NCBI RefSeq assembly: GCF_001425705.1
Contig: NZ_LMDC01000012.1
Span: 962,772 to 1,026,771, forward strand
Source of the DNA: Pelomonas sp. Root1217
Lineage (GTDB): Bacteria; Pseudomonadota; Gammaproteobacteria; Burkholderiales; Burkholderiaceae_C
Reading direction: 5' to 3'
DNA: 64,000 nucleotides
The notes beneath the pieces are model-generated. The model saw only the letters and a list, made by a program, of their open reading frames with translations. It was not told the origin of the DNA and searched no databases. This document shows positions 19,495 to 28,909 of this stretch, one piece after another. The translations under genes were made by a program, and so were the position numbers. Each line of letters begins with the position of its first letter. Position 1 is the stretch's first letter.

Positions 19495-20705
19495 GCGGCC
19501 TGCTCCTGAGCCGCCGCGGCGCGCTGCAGCGCAGTCAGCAGCGCGTCCACGTCGGCAGCGGTGTGCGTGCCGCACAGCGTGATACGCAGCCGCGCCGTGC
19601 CGGCCGCGACGGTCGGCGGGCGGATGCCGGGCACGCGCAGGCCGGCGCTCTCCAGCGCAGCGGCCAGGGCCATGACCTCGGCATTGCCGCCGACGATGAG
19701 CGGCTGGATGGGCGTGGCCGAATCGGTCAGCGACCAGCCCAGGCGCGGGTGCTGGTCGATCAGCGCCAGCAGGCCGTCGCGCAACTGGGCTTGCAGCGCG
19801 ACGAGGTGGGCACGGCGGGCGGCACCGAGCGGCCCTTCAATCAACTCGAAGCTGGTCAGCAGCGCATGCTCGATGGCTGGCGGCGAGGCGGTCGAGAAGA
19901 TGAAGTTGCGCGCGGCCTGCAGCAGGTAGTCGACGATGGTGGCGTGGGCCGCGACGAAGGCGCCGGCGAGGCCGGCGGCCTTGCCCAGTGTGCCGACGAG
20001 GATCAGGCGTTCGCTGTGCAACTCGAAGTGCTCCAGCGAGCCGCGGCCCTTGTGGCCGAGCACGCCAAAACCATGGGCGTCGTCGACGATGAGCCAGGCG
20101 TCGAACGCTTCGGCCAAGGCCAGCAACCCGGGCAGCGGCGCCAGGTCGCCGTCCATGCTGAAGACGGCGTCCGTGATGATGAGCTTGACCTTGGCGGTGC
20201 TGGCCCGCAGCAGTGCGTCCAGGCCGGCAACGTCGGCATGGCCATAGCGCGTCACCTTGGCCTTGGCCAGGCGTGCGGCGTCGATCAGCGAGGCGTGGTT
20301 GAGCTGCTCCGAGAAGATCTCCGTGTGCTCGTCGCCCAGCGCCGTGACGACGGCGAGATTGGCCATGTAGCCGGTGCAGAAGCTGATGGCCCGCGCCTGC
20401 GGGATGTGCGGCGTGTACCACCGGGCGAGCGAGTCGGTGACGGCTTCATGCGCGGCGCTGTGGCCGCTGACTAGCGGCGAAGCACCCGAGCCGCCGCCCC
20501 ACAGCCGCGCGCCTTCGGCAATCGCCTCGGCGATGGCAGGTTCGGCCGCCAGGCCCAGGTAGTCGTTGGAGCAGAACATCAGCAGTGGACGGCCGTTGAT
20601 GGTCTGGCGGGGCGCTGTGCCGTTGTCGGCGCGGCGCAGCGTACGGGTCAGGCTCTGCGCGGCAATCGCGTGGAGCTTGGCCTGGAGGTGATCAAGCAAG
20701 GACAT
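19491..20705 (-). CDS. bioF: 8-amino-7-oxononanoate synthase
   Basis: A 404-residue PLP enzyme of the alpha-oxoamine synthase family joining pimeloyl-ACP/CoA and alanine. The PLP lysine is K242 in VGTLGKAAG; the cofactor-binding DDAHGFG is at 208-214 and SNDYLGLA at 46-53. Length is normal. It overlaps bioA by 14 bases and bioD by 4, so the set is translated as a unit. Confidence 0.96.
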   Translation of the reverse strand: MSLLDHLQAKLHAIAAQSLTRTLRRADNGTAPRQTINGRPLLMFCSNDYLGLAAEPAIAEAIAEGARLWGGGSGASPLVSGHSAAHEAVTDSLARWYTPHIPQARAISFCTGYMANLAVVTALGDEHTEIFSEQLNHASLIDAARLAKAKVTRYGHADVAGLDALLRASTAKVKLIITDAVFSMDGDLAPLPGLLALAEAFDAWLIVDDAHGFGVLGHKGRGSLEHFELHSERLILVGTLGKAAGLAGAFVAAHATIVDYLLQAARNFIFSTASPPAIEHALLTSFELIEGPLGAARRAHLVALQAQLRDGLLALIDQHPRLGWSLTDSATPIQPLIVGGNAEVMALAAALESAGLRVPGIRPPTVAAGTARLRITLCGTHTAADVDALLTALQRAAAAQEQAA

Positions 20706-21981
20706 CGTTCAACGTCGCCGTCACGGCCTGGGCCAGGAAGGCCGCGGTCGCGTCGTCGATCAGGTAAGGGGGCATCAGGTAGACGGTGGAGCCGATCGGT
20801 CGGATCAGCAGTTCGTGCTCGCGCGCCTTCAGTTGGAAGGCTTCTGCGAAGCGGGGTGGCGCTTGCGGCACATCGAAGGCCAGGATCATGCCCCGCTGGC
20901 GCAGATGGGCCACGCGTGGGGCCAAGGGAGCAAAGGCGCGGGTCAGGCGCTCGGCCTGGGCCTGGTTTGTTTCGAGCTGGCCCGCGTCAAAGCGGTCCAG
21001 CACCGCATTGGCCGCCGCGCAAGCGAGCGGGTTGCCGGTGTAGGAATGCGAATGCAGGAAGCCGCGCGTGACGTCCTCGCTCCAGAAGGCGCCGAACACA
21101 TCGTCCGTCGTCAGCACCAGCGACAGCGGCAGCGTGCCGCCCGTGATGCCTTTGCTGAGCAGGATGAAATCCGGCCAATCCGCGCCCGTCTGCTCCCACG
21201 CGAAGAAGGTGCCGGTGCGGCCGCAGCCGACGGCGATCTCGTCGGCGATCAGGTGGACGCCGAACTCGTGCGTCAGCTCGCGCAGGCCCTTCAGATAGGC
21301 CGGCGCGTACATGACCATGCCCGCCGCCCCCTGGATCAGCGGCTCGACGATGACGGCAGCGATCTGGTCATGGCGCTCGGCCAGCAAAACGCGCATGGCT
21401 TCCAAAGCCTCGGCCTCGTTGCCCAGGCGCCCATCCGGCGACGCGATGATGTGGGCGCGCATCAGCAGCGGGTCATAGGCGTCGCGGAACACCTGCACGT
21501 CGGTCACGCTGAGCGCGCCCAGCGTCTCGCCGTGATAGCTGTTCTTCAGGCAGACAAACTCGCGCTTCTCGGGCCGACCGCGGTTCTTGAATGAGTGGAA
21601 GCTCTGCTTCAGCGCGATCTCGACGGCGCTTGCGCCATCGCTGCCGAAGAAAGCATGGCCCAGCGCGCCACCGGTGCGCGCCGACAGCCGCTCGGCCAGA
21701 CGCACCGCGGGCTCGTGCGTGCAGCCAGCCAGCATCACATGGGGCAGCGTGTCGAGCTGATGCTTGATGGCGTCGTGCAGCGGCTTGTCGCTGTGGCCGA
21801 AGAGATTGACCCACCACGACGAGTTGGCGTCGAAGTAGCGCCGGCCGTCGGTGCCGAACAGCCAGGGGCCGTCACCGCGGGCGATGGGCAGCGGCGGCAC
21901 GTCGGCCAGGCGCGCCATCTGCGTGCATGGGTGCCAGACGGCCGCGCGGCTGCGTGCGGCGAGATCGGAGGGAGAGGTCAT
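20692..21981 (-). CDS. bioA: Adenosylmethionine-8-amino-7-oxononanoate aminotransferase
   Basis: A 429-residue class III PLP aminotransferase making 7,8-diaminopelargonate. HPCTQM (17-22) and SSWWVN (54-59) are BioA features, and the PLP lysine is K277 in LLSKGITGG. ATG 21981 is chosen; it overlaps the stop of the DUF4126 gene, and MTSPSDLAARSRAAVWHPCTQ gives a normal N-terminus. First of four consecutive biotin genes. No bioC/bioH or other pimelate gene is in the window. Confidence 0.96.
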   Translation of the reverse strand: MTSPSDLAARSRAAVWHPCTQMARLADVPPLPIARGDGPWLFGTDGRRYFDANSSWWVNLFGHSDKPLHDAIKHQLDTLPHVMLAGCTHEPAVRLAERLSARTGGALGHAFFGSDGASAVEIALKQSFHSFKNRGRPEKREFVCLKNSYHGETLGALSVTDVQVFRDAYDPLLMRAHIIASPDGRLGNEAEALEAMRVLLAERHDQIAAVIVEPLIQGAAGMVMYAPAYLKGLRELTHEFGVHLIADEIAVGCGRTGTFFAWEQTGADWPDFILLSKGITGGTLPLSLVLTTDDVFGAFWSEDVTRGFLHSHSYTGNPLACAAANAVLDRFDAGQLETNQAQAERLTRAFAPLAPRVAHLRQRGMILAFDVPQAPPRFAEAFQLKAREHELLIRPIGSTVYLMPPYLIDDATAAFLAQAVTATLNDVLA

Positions 21982-22592
21982 GCGGGAGAGGGGCGGCGCA
22001 CACGCTTGAGCAGCGCGCGCAGGAACTTGAAGCACAGCCAGATCAGCGCGCCCATCACGGCAAGGGCCAGGACGAGCAGCGGGAAGAAGATGAAAGGGTG
22101 CGCCCAGGCCAGCCACAGCATGGTCGGCACGGCCACATCGCCCATCAGCGACAAGCCGATGTTGGAGAACGGCTCGGGCGACGTGTTGGCCGCCGCGCGC
22201 GTGCTGGCTTTGGCCGTGTGCGCCACGGCCGCGAGGCCACCGCCGAACAGCGCTGCAACGACAGCCCAGGCCTGGCCATGGTCGCCAGCCCAGGCACTGA
22301 CGAGCCCGGCCACGAGCGCCGCGCCGGCGGGAATGCGGATCAGCGTGTGCAACGCGTCCCAGGCGCTGTCCACCAGCGGGATCTTGTCGGCCAGGAACTC
22401 GACGAATGCCAGCGCCGCGGCGCAGCTCATCACCAGCGGCGACGCGAGCACTTGCAGGCCCGGCGGCAGCGCGATCCAGCCCCAGTGCCCGGCAATGCCG
22501 ACGAGCAGCACCGTCAGGTAAAGGCGCAGGCCGCTGGCCCAGCCGAGGGCGGCGGCGAGGGCGAGCAACTGGATGGCGTCGAGCTGGGGCAT
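21978..22592 (-). CDS. DUF4126 family membrane protein
   Basis: A 204-residue protein with several membrane segments and the DUF4126 pattern: GWASGLRLYLTVLLVG near the start, PLVDSAWDALHTLIRIPAGAAL in the middle, AHTAKASTRAAANTSPEPFSN before the last membrane hairpin, and a basic cytosolic tail. Function is unknown. It overlaps both neighbours (ATGA with bioA; one base with the preceding gene), so it belongs to the same transcript as the biotin genes, although no link to biotin is known. Confidence 0.8.
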   Translation of the reverse strand: MPQLDAIQLLALAAALGWASGLRLYLTVLLVGIAGHWGWIALPPGLQVLASPLVMSCAAALAFVEFLADKIPLVDSAWDALHTLIRIPAGAALVAGLVSAWAGDHGQAWAVVAALFGGGLAAVAHTAKASTRAAANTSPEPFSNIGLSLMGDVAVPTMLWLAWAHPFIFFPLLVLALAVMGALIWLCFKFLRALLKRVRRPSPA

Positions 22593-23113
22593 CAGGGCAG
22601 GCGCGGCCGGAAGCCCGGCACCGTCGCGTTGAACAAGGCCACGGCCTCGTGTTTGCCGGGCTGGCAGACCATGGAGAAGTTCAGGATCTTGCGCGAGGTC
22701 ACGTAGCCCAGGAAGAGGTGCACGTATTCGCCCTCGGCGTGTGCAGCAAAGGACATCTCCAGTCCGACGCCACCGGAGTGCGACTTGATGGACTGCTGCA
22801 ACACCTGCACCGACCCTTGGCTGGCTATTTGCAGGGCTTCGATGCGGCTGCTGATGCACTTCTCGGCCAGGGCCTGGACCTTGTCGTCGGGGATGTCGAA
22901 GAAGTCCGCGGAAATGATGATCGCGGCGCCGTCGTCGTCCGAATGGAAGTTGAGCGTGTTGTCTTCCTTGGTCGGGATCTGGCGCCATTGAGCGGACAGG
23001 TCGAGCATGAATTCCGAGTAGGAATACTGGTGCTTGACTGGAGAGGTCGGCACCGGAGGCGGCGCCAACTTGAAGGTGTAGTTGAGGATGGTCACGGTCA
23101 GCTTGTCAGCCAC
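22592..23113 (-). CDS. Hypothetical protein, possibly DcrB/DUF1795-like
   Basis: A 173-residue soluble protein starting at GTG 23113 (ADKLTVTIL after the initiator). It has no signal peptide. The alternating beta strands (AIIISADFFDIPDDK, GVGLEMSFAAH, EYVHLFLGYVTSRKILNFSMVC) recall the PsbP/DcrB-type fold, but I cannot place it with certainty. It overlaps the enoyl-CoA hydratase gene by 16 bases and touches the DUF4126 gene. Confidence 0.6.
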   Translation of the reverse strand: MADKLTVTILNYTFKLAPPPVPTSPVKHQYSYSEFMLDLSAQWRQIPTKEDNTLNFHSDDDGAAIIISADFFDIPDDKVQALAEKCISSRIEALQIASQGSVQVLQQSIKSHSGGVGLEMSFAAHAEGEYVHLFLGYVTSRKILNFSMVCQPGKHEAVALFNATVPGFRPRLP

Positions 23114-23880
23114 GACGGCTTGCTCTTGGTCAGAAAGCTCTGCACGCCCTCGCGCCCCTCATCGCTGGCGCGGATGTCCGCGATGCGCCGCGCGGTGTTG
23201 TCGCGCAGTTCCGGCGTGATCTCCCGGCTGGCCACGTCCTTGACAAGCTGCTTGCAGGCGCGCGCGGCGGCGGGGCCGTTGGCGGTGACGGCGGCGACCA
23301 GTTCGTCCACTTTGGCGTCCAGCGCATCGGCTGCGACGACCTCGTGCACGAGGCCCAGCGCTTTTGCCCCGGCGGCGGTGAAGCGCTCCGCCGTCACGAA
23401 GTAGCGCCGCGAGGCCTGCTCACCGAGTGCCTTGACGACGTAGGGGCCGATGGTGGCCGGCAGCAGGCCCAGCTTGGCTTCCGACAAGCAGAAGCCAGCC
23501 GCGTCTACCGCGACGACGATGTCGGCACAGGCGACCAGGCCCACGCCGCCGGCGTAGACGTCGCCCTGCACGCGTGCGATGACTGGCACCGGGCACGAGT
23601 AGATCGCCCACAGCATGTCGGCCAGCTTGGTGGCATCGGCATGGTTCTCGTCCCAGGAGTAGCCAGCCATCGCCTTCATCCAGTTCAGGTCGGCGCCGGC
23701 GCAGAAGGCCTTGCCCTCGGCGGCCAGCACGATGGCTCGCAGGTCGGCGCGCTGGCCCAGCTCGGTGAACGCAGCGGTCAACTCGGCGATCAGGTCTTCG
23801 TTGAACGCATTGCGGACTTCGGGCCGGTTCAGCGTGACGCGGGCGACGTGGCCGTGGGTGGTGATGTGCAGGCTGGGCAT
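23098..23880 (-). CDS. Enoyl-CoA hydratase, probably methylglutaconyl-CoA hydratase
   Basis: A 260-residue crotonase-fold enzyme. The oxyanion-hole segments AFCAGADLNWM (about 58-68) and VYAGGVGLVACAD (about 105-118) and the two glutamates expected for hydratases (region LSEAKLGLLPATIGPYV) are present. The family includes many substrates; its place between the two carboxylase subunits and the HMG-CoA lyase of leucine catabolism makes 3-methylglutaconyl-CoA hydratase (LiuC) the best guess. It heads the unit that runs into the biotin genes. Confidence 0.82.
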   Translation of the reverse strand: MPSLHITTHGHVARVTLNRPEVRNAFNEDLIAELTAAFTELGQRADLRAIVLAAEGKAFCAGADLNWMKAMAGYSWDENHADATKLADMLWAIYSCPVPVIARVQGDVYAGGVGLVACADIVVAVDAAGFCLSEAKLGLLPATIGPYVVKALGEQASRRYFVTAERFTAAGAKALGLVHEVVAADALDAKVDELVAAVTANGPAAARACKQLVKDVASREITPELRDNTARRIADIRASDEGREGVQSFLTKSKPSWLTS

Positions 23881-23890
23881 GTGGCTCGCG

Positions 23891-24298
23891 TCAGTGGGTA
23901 GGGTGCAACAGGCGCAGGCCGAAGTGTTGTTCGAAGGGCAGGAAGTCTCGGTCGCGCTGCAGGAGCAGCAGGTCTTCGTCGATGCAGTGCGAGGCCAGCA
24001 GCACGTCGATCGGGCTGTGGACGGTGATGCCCATCTCGCGCAGGCGCCGGTAGCGGCTGGCGGCGCGTTCGGCGCCGGCGGCGTCGACGACGGAGGGCAC
24101 GCGGATCTGCTCGAACAGCTTCATGGCCATCCGATGCTGGCGTTCGTGGCGAAAGCCGCGCAGCACCTCGAATACCACCAGGTCTGGCGCGACGACCGGC
24201 GTGCGGCCTTCCTCCAGCAAGGTCCTGAGTTGTGCGTTCGCCGGACTGGGATTGCCGTTGAACAGGTCGATCCAGACGCCGGTATCAACGACGACCAT
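23891..24298 (-). CDS. VapC-type PIN-domain toxin
   Basis: A 135-residue PIN-domain ribonuclease, the toxin of a type II toxin-antitoxin pair. The first acidic residue is in MVVVDTGVW (D6), the second in FEVLRGF, and the third pair in the C-terminal SPIDVLLASHCIDEDLLLLQRDRDF. VapC toxins cut tRNA or rRNA; the target here is unknown. ATG 24298 puts the first strand at the N-terminus as expected. It overlaps the antitoxin gene by 14 bases. Confidence 0.88.
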   Translation of the reverse strand: MVVVDTGVWIDLFNGNPSPANAQLRTLLEEGRTPVVAPDLVVFEVLRGFRHERQHRMAMKLFEQIRVPSVVDAAGAERAASRYRRLREMGITVHSPIDVLLASHCIDEDLLLLQRDRDFLPFEQHFGLRLLHPTH

Positions 24299-24572
24299 GG
24301 GCCGGCTCCAACGTATCGCTCGCAGCCGGCTCCGCGTCGGGCAGTTCACGGCCCTCGGCATCGACGCGGGACCAGTTCGGCCGGCCGCTCAAGCGCTCGT
24401 CGCCTGGCCAGCCCCACGGTAGCTTGCCCGCGTGCTTGAGGATCTCTTGGTACGCAGCCTGCCGCTTCACAAGAGCCAGCCCAGCTTCCACAGCCTCACG
24501 CTTGGTCTTGAAGCGCCCGGCCGCCATGGCGTCGGCCATCAACTCGTCATCGATTTCGATGTTGGTGCGCAT
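24285..24572 (-). CDS. VapB-type antitoxin
   Basis: A 95-residue protein. The first ~40 residues (MRTNIEIDDELMADAMAAGRFKTKREAVEAGL) are a ribbon-helix-helix DNA-binding domain of the VapB/DUF2191 kind. The rest (KLPWGWPGDERLS...) should wrap the toxin. It precedes vapC with overlapping frames. Two direct repeats in and before its start codon are candidate autorepression sites. The pair sits inside the leucine/biotin gene run between a GNAT gene and the hydratase gene. Confidence 0.85.
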   Translation of the reverse strand: MRTNIEIDDELMADAMAAGRFKTKREAVEAGLALVKRQAAYQEILKHAGKLPWGWPGDERLSGRPNWSRVDAEGRELPDAEPAASDTLEPAHGRR

Positions 24573-24603
24573 GATGTGTATAAGGTTTGCGTGATGTGTG
24601 TAT
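24572..24603. promoter_or_regulatory. Direct repeats at the vapB start
   Basis: TGATGTGTAT (24572-24581) and TGATGTGTGTAT (24592-24603) are direct repeats exactly 20 bases apart, about two helical turns, covering the 32-base gap before vapB. Spacing and place fit an operator for the VapB ribbon-helix-helix dimer. The A+T content is higher than in the surroundings. Confidence 0.5.
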
Positions 24604-24604
24604 T

Positions 24605-25129
24605 TTAGGCAGCCAGGAGCGGCTTGCACATCAGCACGGATCCATACGTCTTGCCCTGCCACTGCACGCCGCCGACGGTGGCATAGCCGCGGCGCTCGTA
24701 GCGGCGGCGCAGTGCAACGGCGGGCTCGGCGGTGTCCAGCGCGAGCCGGGCGAAACCTTGTTCGCAGGCCCAGGCCTCGGCGGCATCCATCAATCGCTCG
24801 CCGATGCCCTGGCCGCGGCAGTCCGGGTGGACGGCCAGCTGGGACAGGATGGCCGTGCCAGCCGTCGTGTACAGCGGCGGCGGTGGGTCGGCGATGTAGG
24901 CCTCGCTGGCAGGCTTGGGGCCGCGCACGGCGACCGTGCCGACGAAGCGGCCGTCCCGTTCGGCGACGAAGCCCTGGGCGCCGGCCAGGCGTTCGCGCGT
25001 CATGTCGACGCTCTGGTCTACGGCGGTGAAGTTCCAGCCTTGGGCGGCGAGGCTGGCGTAGGACAGGTGCAGCAGCGTGGTGAGCGTTTGCATGCAGTCA
25101 TTGCTGCTTAGCGGGCGGATGGTGACCAT
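24605..25129 (-). CDS. GNAT-family N-acetyltransferase
   Basis: A 174-residue acetyltransferase. The acetyl-CoA-binding motif A is LSQLAVHPDCRGQGIGERLM (R/Q-x-x-G-x-G/A), followed by LALDTAEPAVALRRRYERRGY. Substrate unknown. It starts four bases behind the M48 peptidase gene, so it is in the transcript headed by mccB. Confidence 0.88.
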   Translation of the reverse strand: MVTIRPLSSNDCMQTLTTLLHLSYASLAAQGWNFTAVDQSVDMTRERLAGAQGFVAERDGRFVGTVAVRGPKPASEAYIADPPPPLYTTAGTAILSQLAVHPDCRGQGIGERLMDAAEAWACEQGFARLALDTAEPAVALRRRYERRGYATVGGVQWQGKTYGSVLMCKPLLAA

Positions 25130-25133
25130 CTCG

Positions 25134-25927
25134 TCATCCCTTCAACATTCGGGCTGGGTTGGGCTTGCCGCAGGCGCGGCTGAGCAGGGCCGGATCGAGC
25201 TGACGTGCGGCTTCATCGCGCGACAGCTCGTAGCGGGGCAGCAGCCGTTCAGTGGCGGGCCAGGGCGGCTGCGATGCGGCGGCCGCCCGGCAGAAGCTGC
25301 GTGCCACCTGGGCCGCGTTGGCATGTCGGCGCGCGTTTTCGGGGTGGGTGGTCGCGCCATGCGACTTCATGCCGGGAATGCGTTGACTGGCCGTGCGCCA
25401 GAGTGCCGCGCCGCGATGCACGTCGTACCCCGCCAGGCCGGCAAAGACCAGGCCGAGCGTGTCGGCGTCCAGCTCCTGGGCGCGCAGGTCTTGAGGAGTG
25501 TCTGCGTGGGGCTCGATACCAAACTGTTCACTGAGCGACAGCATCATCGCGTGCCCCTCGTCTGGGGCTTTGGCGATCTGCCGGCGCATCCTGAAGATGC
25601 CGTGACCCAACACCACGTGCGCCAGCTCATGGCCCATCGCTGCGGCGAGTTCGTCCTCAGACAGCACGGCCAGCAACTCATCGGAGATGCGGGTCATGTC
25701 GAACACCGCGAACGCGTTGCCTGCGCCGATCGGCCCCACGCTCTCGAAGGACACGGTGCAGCGGCGCTGGCCCTGCGCGTCGATTTCCGCCAGACGGCCG
25801 CACCACGGCGACGCGGCATGGCGCAGCGCGGCGTCCACGCGCCGCAGGTCTTCCTGCGTGGCGGCGTTGGCAGCAACGGTAAGGCTGACCAGCAGCGAGG
25901 TCAGCGTGGAGCGCAGGCGTGGGGGCA

Positions 25928-25928
<1 letters not shown>
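25134..25928 (-). CDS. M48-family metallopeptidase, exported
   Basis: A 264-residue protein with a signal peptide (LTSLLVSLTVAANAA, cleavage near 23) and the zinc motif H100-E101-L-A-H104, followed by VVLGHG and the third ligand in RAQELDADTLG. This matches periplasmic M48/Ste24-like peptidases of the BepA/LoiP type, which act on envelope proteins. Its ATG overlaps the mccB stop (ATGA), an odd partner for a leucine gene. Confidence 0.85.
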
Positions 25929-27535
<1,607 letters not shown>

Positions 27536-27659
27536 GGTGTCTCCGCGAAGCCCATGCTCGAGTCAACGACTAAGCAGGGCTCAACTTATTGATTGACGGC
27601 CTCGTGAGCCGCGTGAGGGGCGCCAGAATAATCCAGGGTGAACACGGATGCAATGCCGA

Positions 27660-27676
27660 CTTGAGTGTTACTCAAG
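27660..27676. promoter_or_regulatory. Palindrome between mccB and the TetR gene
   Basis: CTTGAG-TGTTA-CTCAAG is a perfect 6+6 inverted repeat in the 163-base divergent spacer, 22 bases before the TetR start. Its size and place fit a TetR-family operator serving both directions. The rest of the spacer is less GC-rich than average and should hold both promoters. Confidence 0.55.
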
Positions 27677-27698
27677 AATTGCGCAGAATGCGACCTCG

Positions 27699-28391
27699 AT
27701 GACCACCGTCGCCGTCACGCCCCAGCGCAGATCCCCCGCAGGCCCCAAGGCCGAGCAGCGCGTGCGCGACATCCTGCGCGTGGGCCGTGAGGTGTTCGCC
27801 GAGCGCGGCTACGAGCGCGCGACGACGACCGAGATTGCCCAGCGCCTGGCCATCTCCGAGGCCACCGTCTTCACCTATTTCCGTGGCAAGCGCGAGCTGT
27901 GCATGCGCGTCATCCAGGACTGGTACGACGAGATCATCGACGCCATTCAAGCCGGTCTGCCGCGCCAGGCGTCGGTGCGCGAACAGCTGGAGTTCGTCGT
28001 GCTGACGCACCTGCGCCTTTTCCTGATCCAGGGCACGGGGCTGTGCGCGCTGGTGCTGTCGGAAGGGCGGACCAAGGGGCAGGACCTCGGTGAAGGTTTT
28101 GTCGAGCTGCAGCGCCGCTACACCGCGCCGCTGATGGATCTGCTCTCGCGCGGCCAGGAGGCCGGCGAGGTGCGGCGCGACATCCCGCTGCGGCTGCTGC
28201 GGTCGCTGGTCTTCGGGCCGATGGAGCACATGCTGTGGGAGGTGGTCATCACCGGCCGCCAGATCGACGTGGAAGCCAGTGCCCGCGACCTCGTTGCGCT
28301 GCTGTGGCCGGCCCTGCAGGCGCCCGACCAGGAGCTGCAGCGGCTGCGCCGGCTGCGGAGCCAGCTGGCAGATGCCCTGTCGCAAAGCTAG
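27699..28391 (+). CDS. TetR/AcrR-family regulator (LiuQ-like by position)
   Basis: A 230-residue regulator. The helix-turn-helix is in ILRVGREVFAERGYERATTTEIAQRLAISEATVFTYFRGKRELC (about 25-68); the rest is an all-helical ligand domain. It is divergent from mccB. In beta-proteobacteria a TetR protein called LiuQ is reported to control branched-chain amino-acid (liu) genes, so that role is plausible, but I assign it from position only. ATG 27699 is preferred to an upstream ATG because the palindrome lies between them. Confidence 0.88.
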   Translation: MTTVAVTPQRRSPAGPKAEQRVRDILRVGREVFAERGYERATTTEIAQRLAISEATVFTYFRGKRELCMRVIQDWYDEIIDAIQAGLPRQASVREQLEFVVLTHLRLFLIQGTGLCALVLSEGRTKGQDLGEGFVELQRRYTAPLMDLLSRGQEAGEVRRDIPLRLLRSLVFGPMEHMLWEVVITGRQIDVEASARDLVALLWPALQAPDQELQRLRRLRSQLADALSQS

Positions 28392-28669
28392 CGCGTCCAG
28401 GACTGCACGAGCACCGTCTCGCAGACCTTGAACAACAGCCAGGCCGCCATGGCCGCCAGCGTCGAGCCGATCAGCTCCACCAGTTGCCGCAGGCCGCCGT
28501 CCTGCAGGCCTTGCCAACCGTAGGACGACAGCAGGGCGGCATTCGCGCTCACCAGCCGCACCAGGTCCAGCGTCAGCAACCCGAAAGCGACGAAGCTCAG
28601 CACCATGACGCCGAAGCAGGCGATGCGATGGCGGCGCAGCCAGCCGATGAAGCCCGAAATGGTGAGCAT
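28388..28669 (-). CDS. Small hypothetical membrane protein
   Basis: A 93-residue protein with two membrane segments (about 13-35, CFGVMVLSFVAFGLLTLDLV; and about 63-82, LVELIGSTLAAMAAWLLFKV). No family recognised. AGGAG eight bases before ATG 28669 decides this start; an ATG at 28696 would add nine residues. It faces the TetR gene tail to tail with a four-base overlap. Confidence 0.6.
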   Translation of the reverse strand: MLTISGFIGWLRRHRIACFGVMVLSFVAFGLLTLDLVRLVSANAALLSSYGWQGLQDGGLRQLVELIGSTLAAMAAWLLFKVCETVLVQSWTR

Positions 28670-28706
28670 GGCGCGCACTCCTACTGTGTTGGGCATTCTC
28701 AGTCAT

Positions 28707-28873
28707 GGGCCTGTCAACGCTATGGCGGCGGGCCTTCCCGAAGGGTTGTGGCCAGAAAGACCGCATGCTGTGTTGCAAATCCTCGCTGGGCAGGAGCCCA
28801 GCTTGCGGTTTGCTGTCGTGCCTGCGGCCTTTCTGGCCACAACGCGGCCCGTTGCCATAGCGTTAACAGGCCC
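28707..28873. repeat. Long imperfect palindrome (167 bases)
   Basis: The outer arms are 20 bases with one mismatch (28707-28726 against 28854-28873). The next arms are 15 bases, perfect (28745-28759 against 28829-28843, core GTGGCCAGAAAG). Then come CCGCA/TGCGG (28761-28765, 28823-28827), and the centre is GCTGGGC-AGGA-GCCCAGC (28785-28802). As RNA or single-stranded DNA it would fold into one long hairpin. It fills most of the 240-base gap before the FecR gene. It has no coding sequence and no obvious target duplication. Confidence 0.75.
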
Positions 28874-28909
28874 TAGGATCCAGGCTTCCTGCGAGGGAGG
28901 GAGGCGCCG

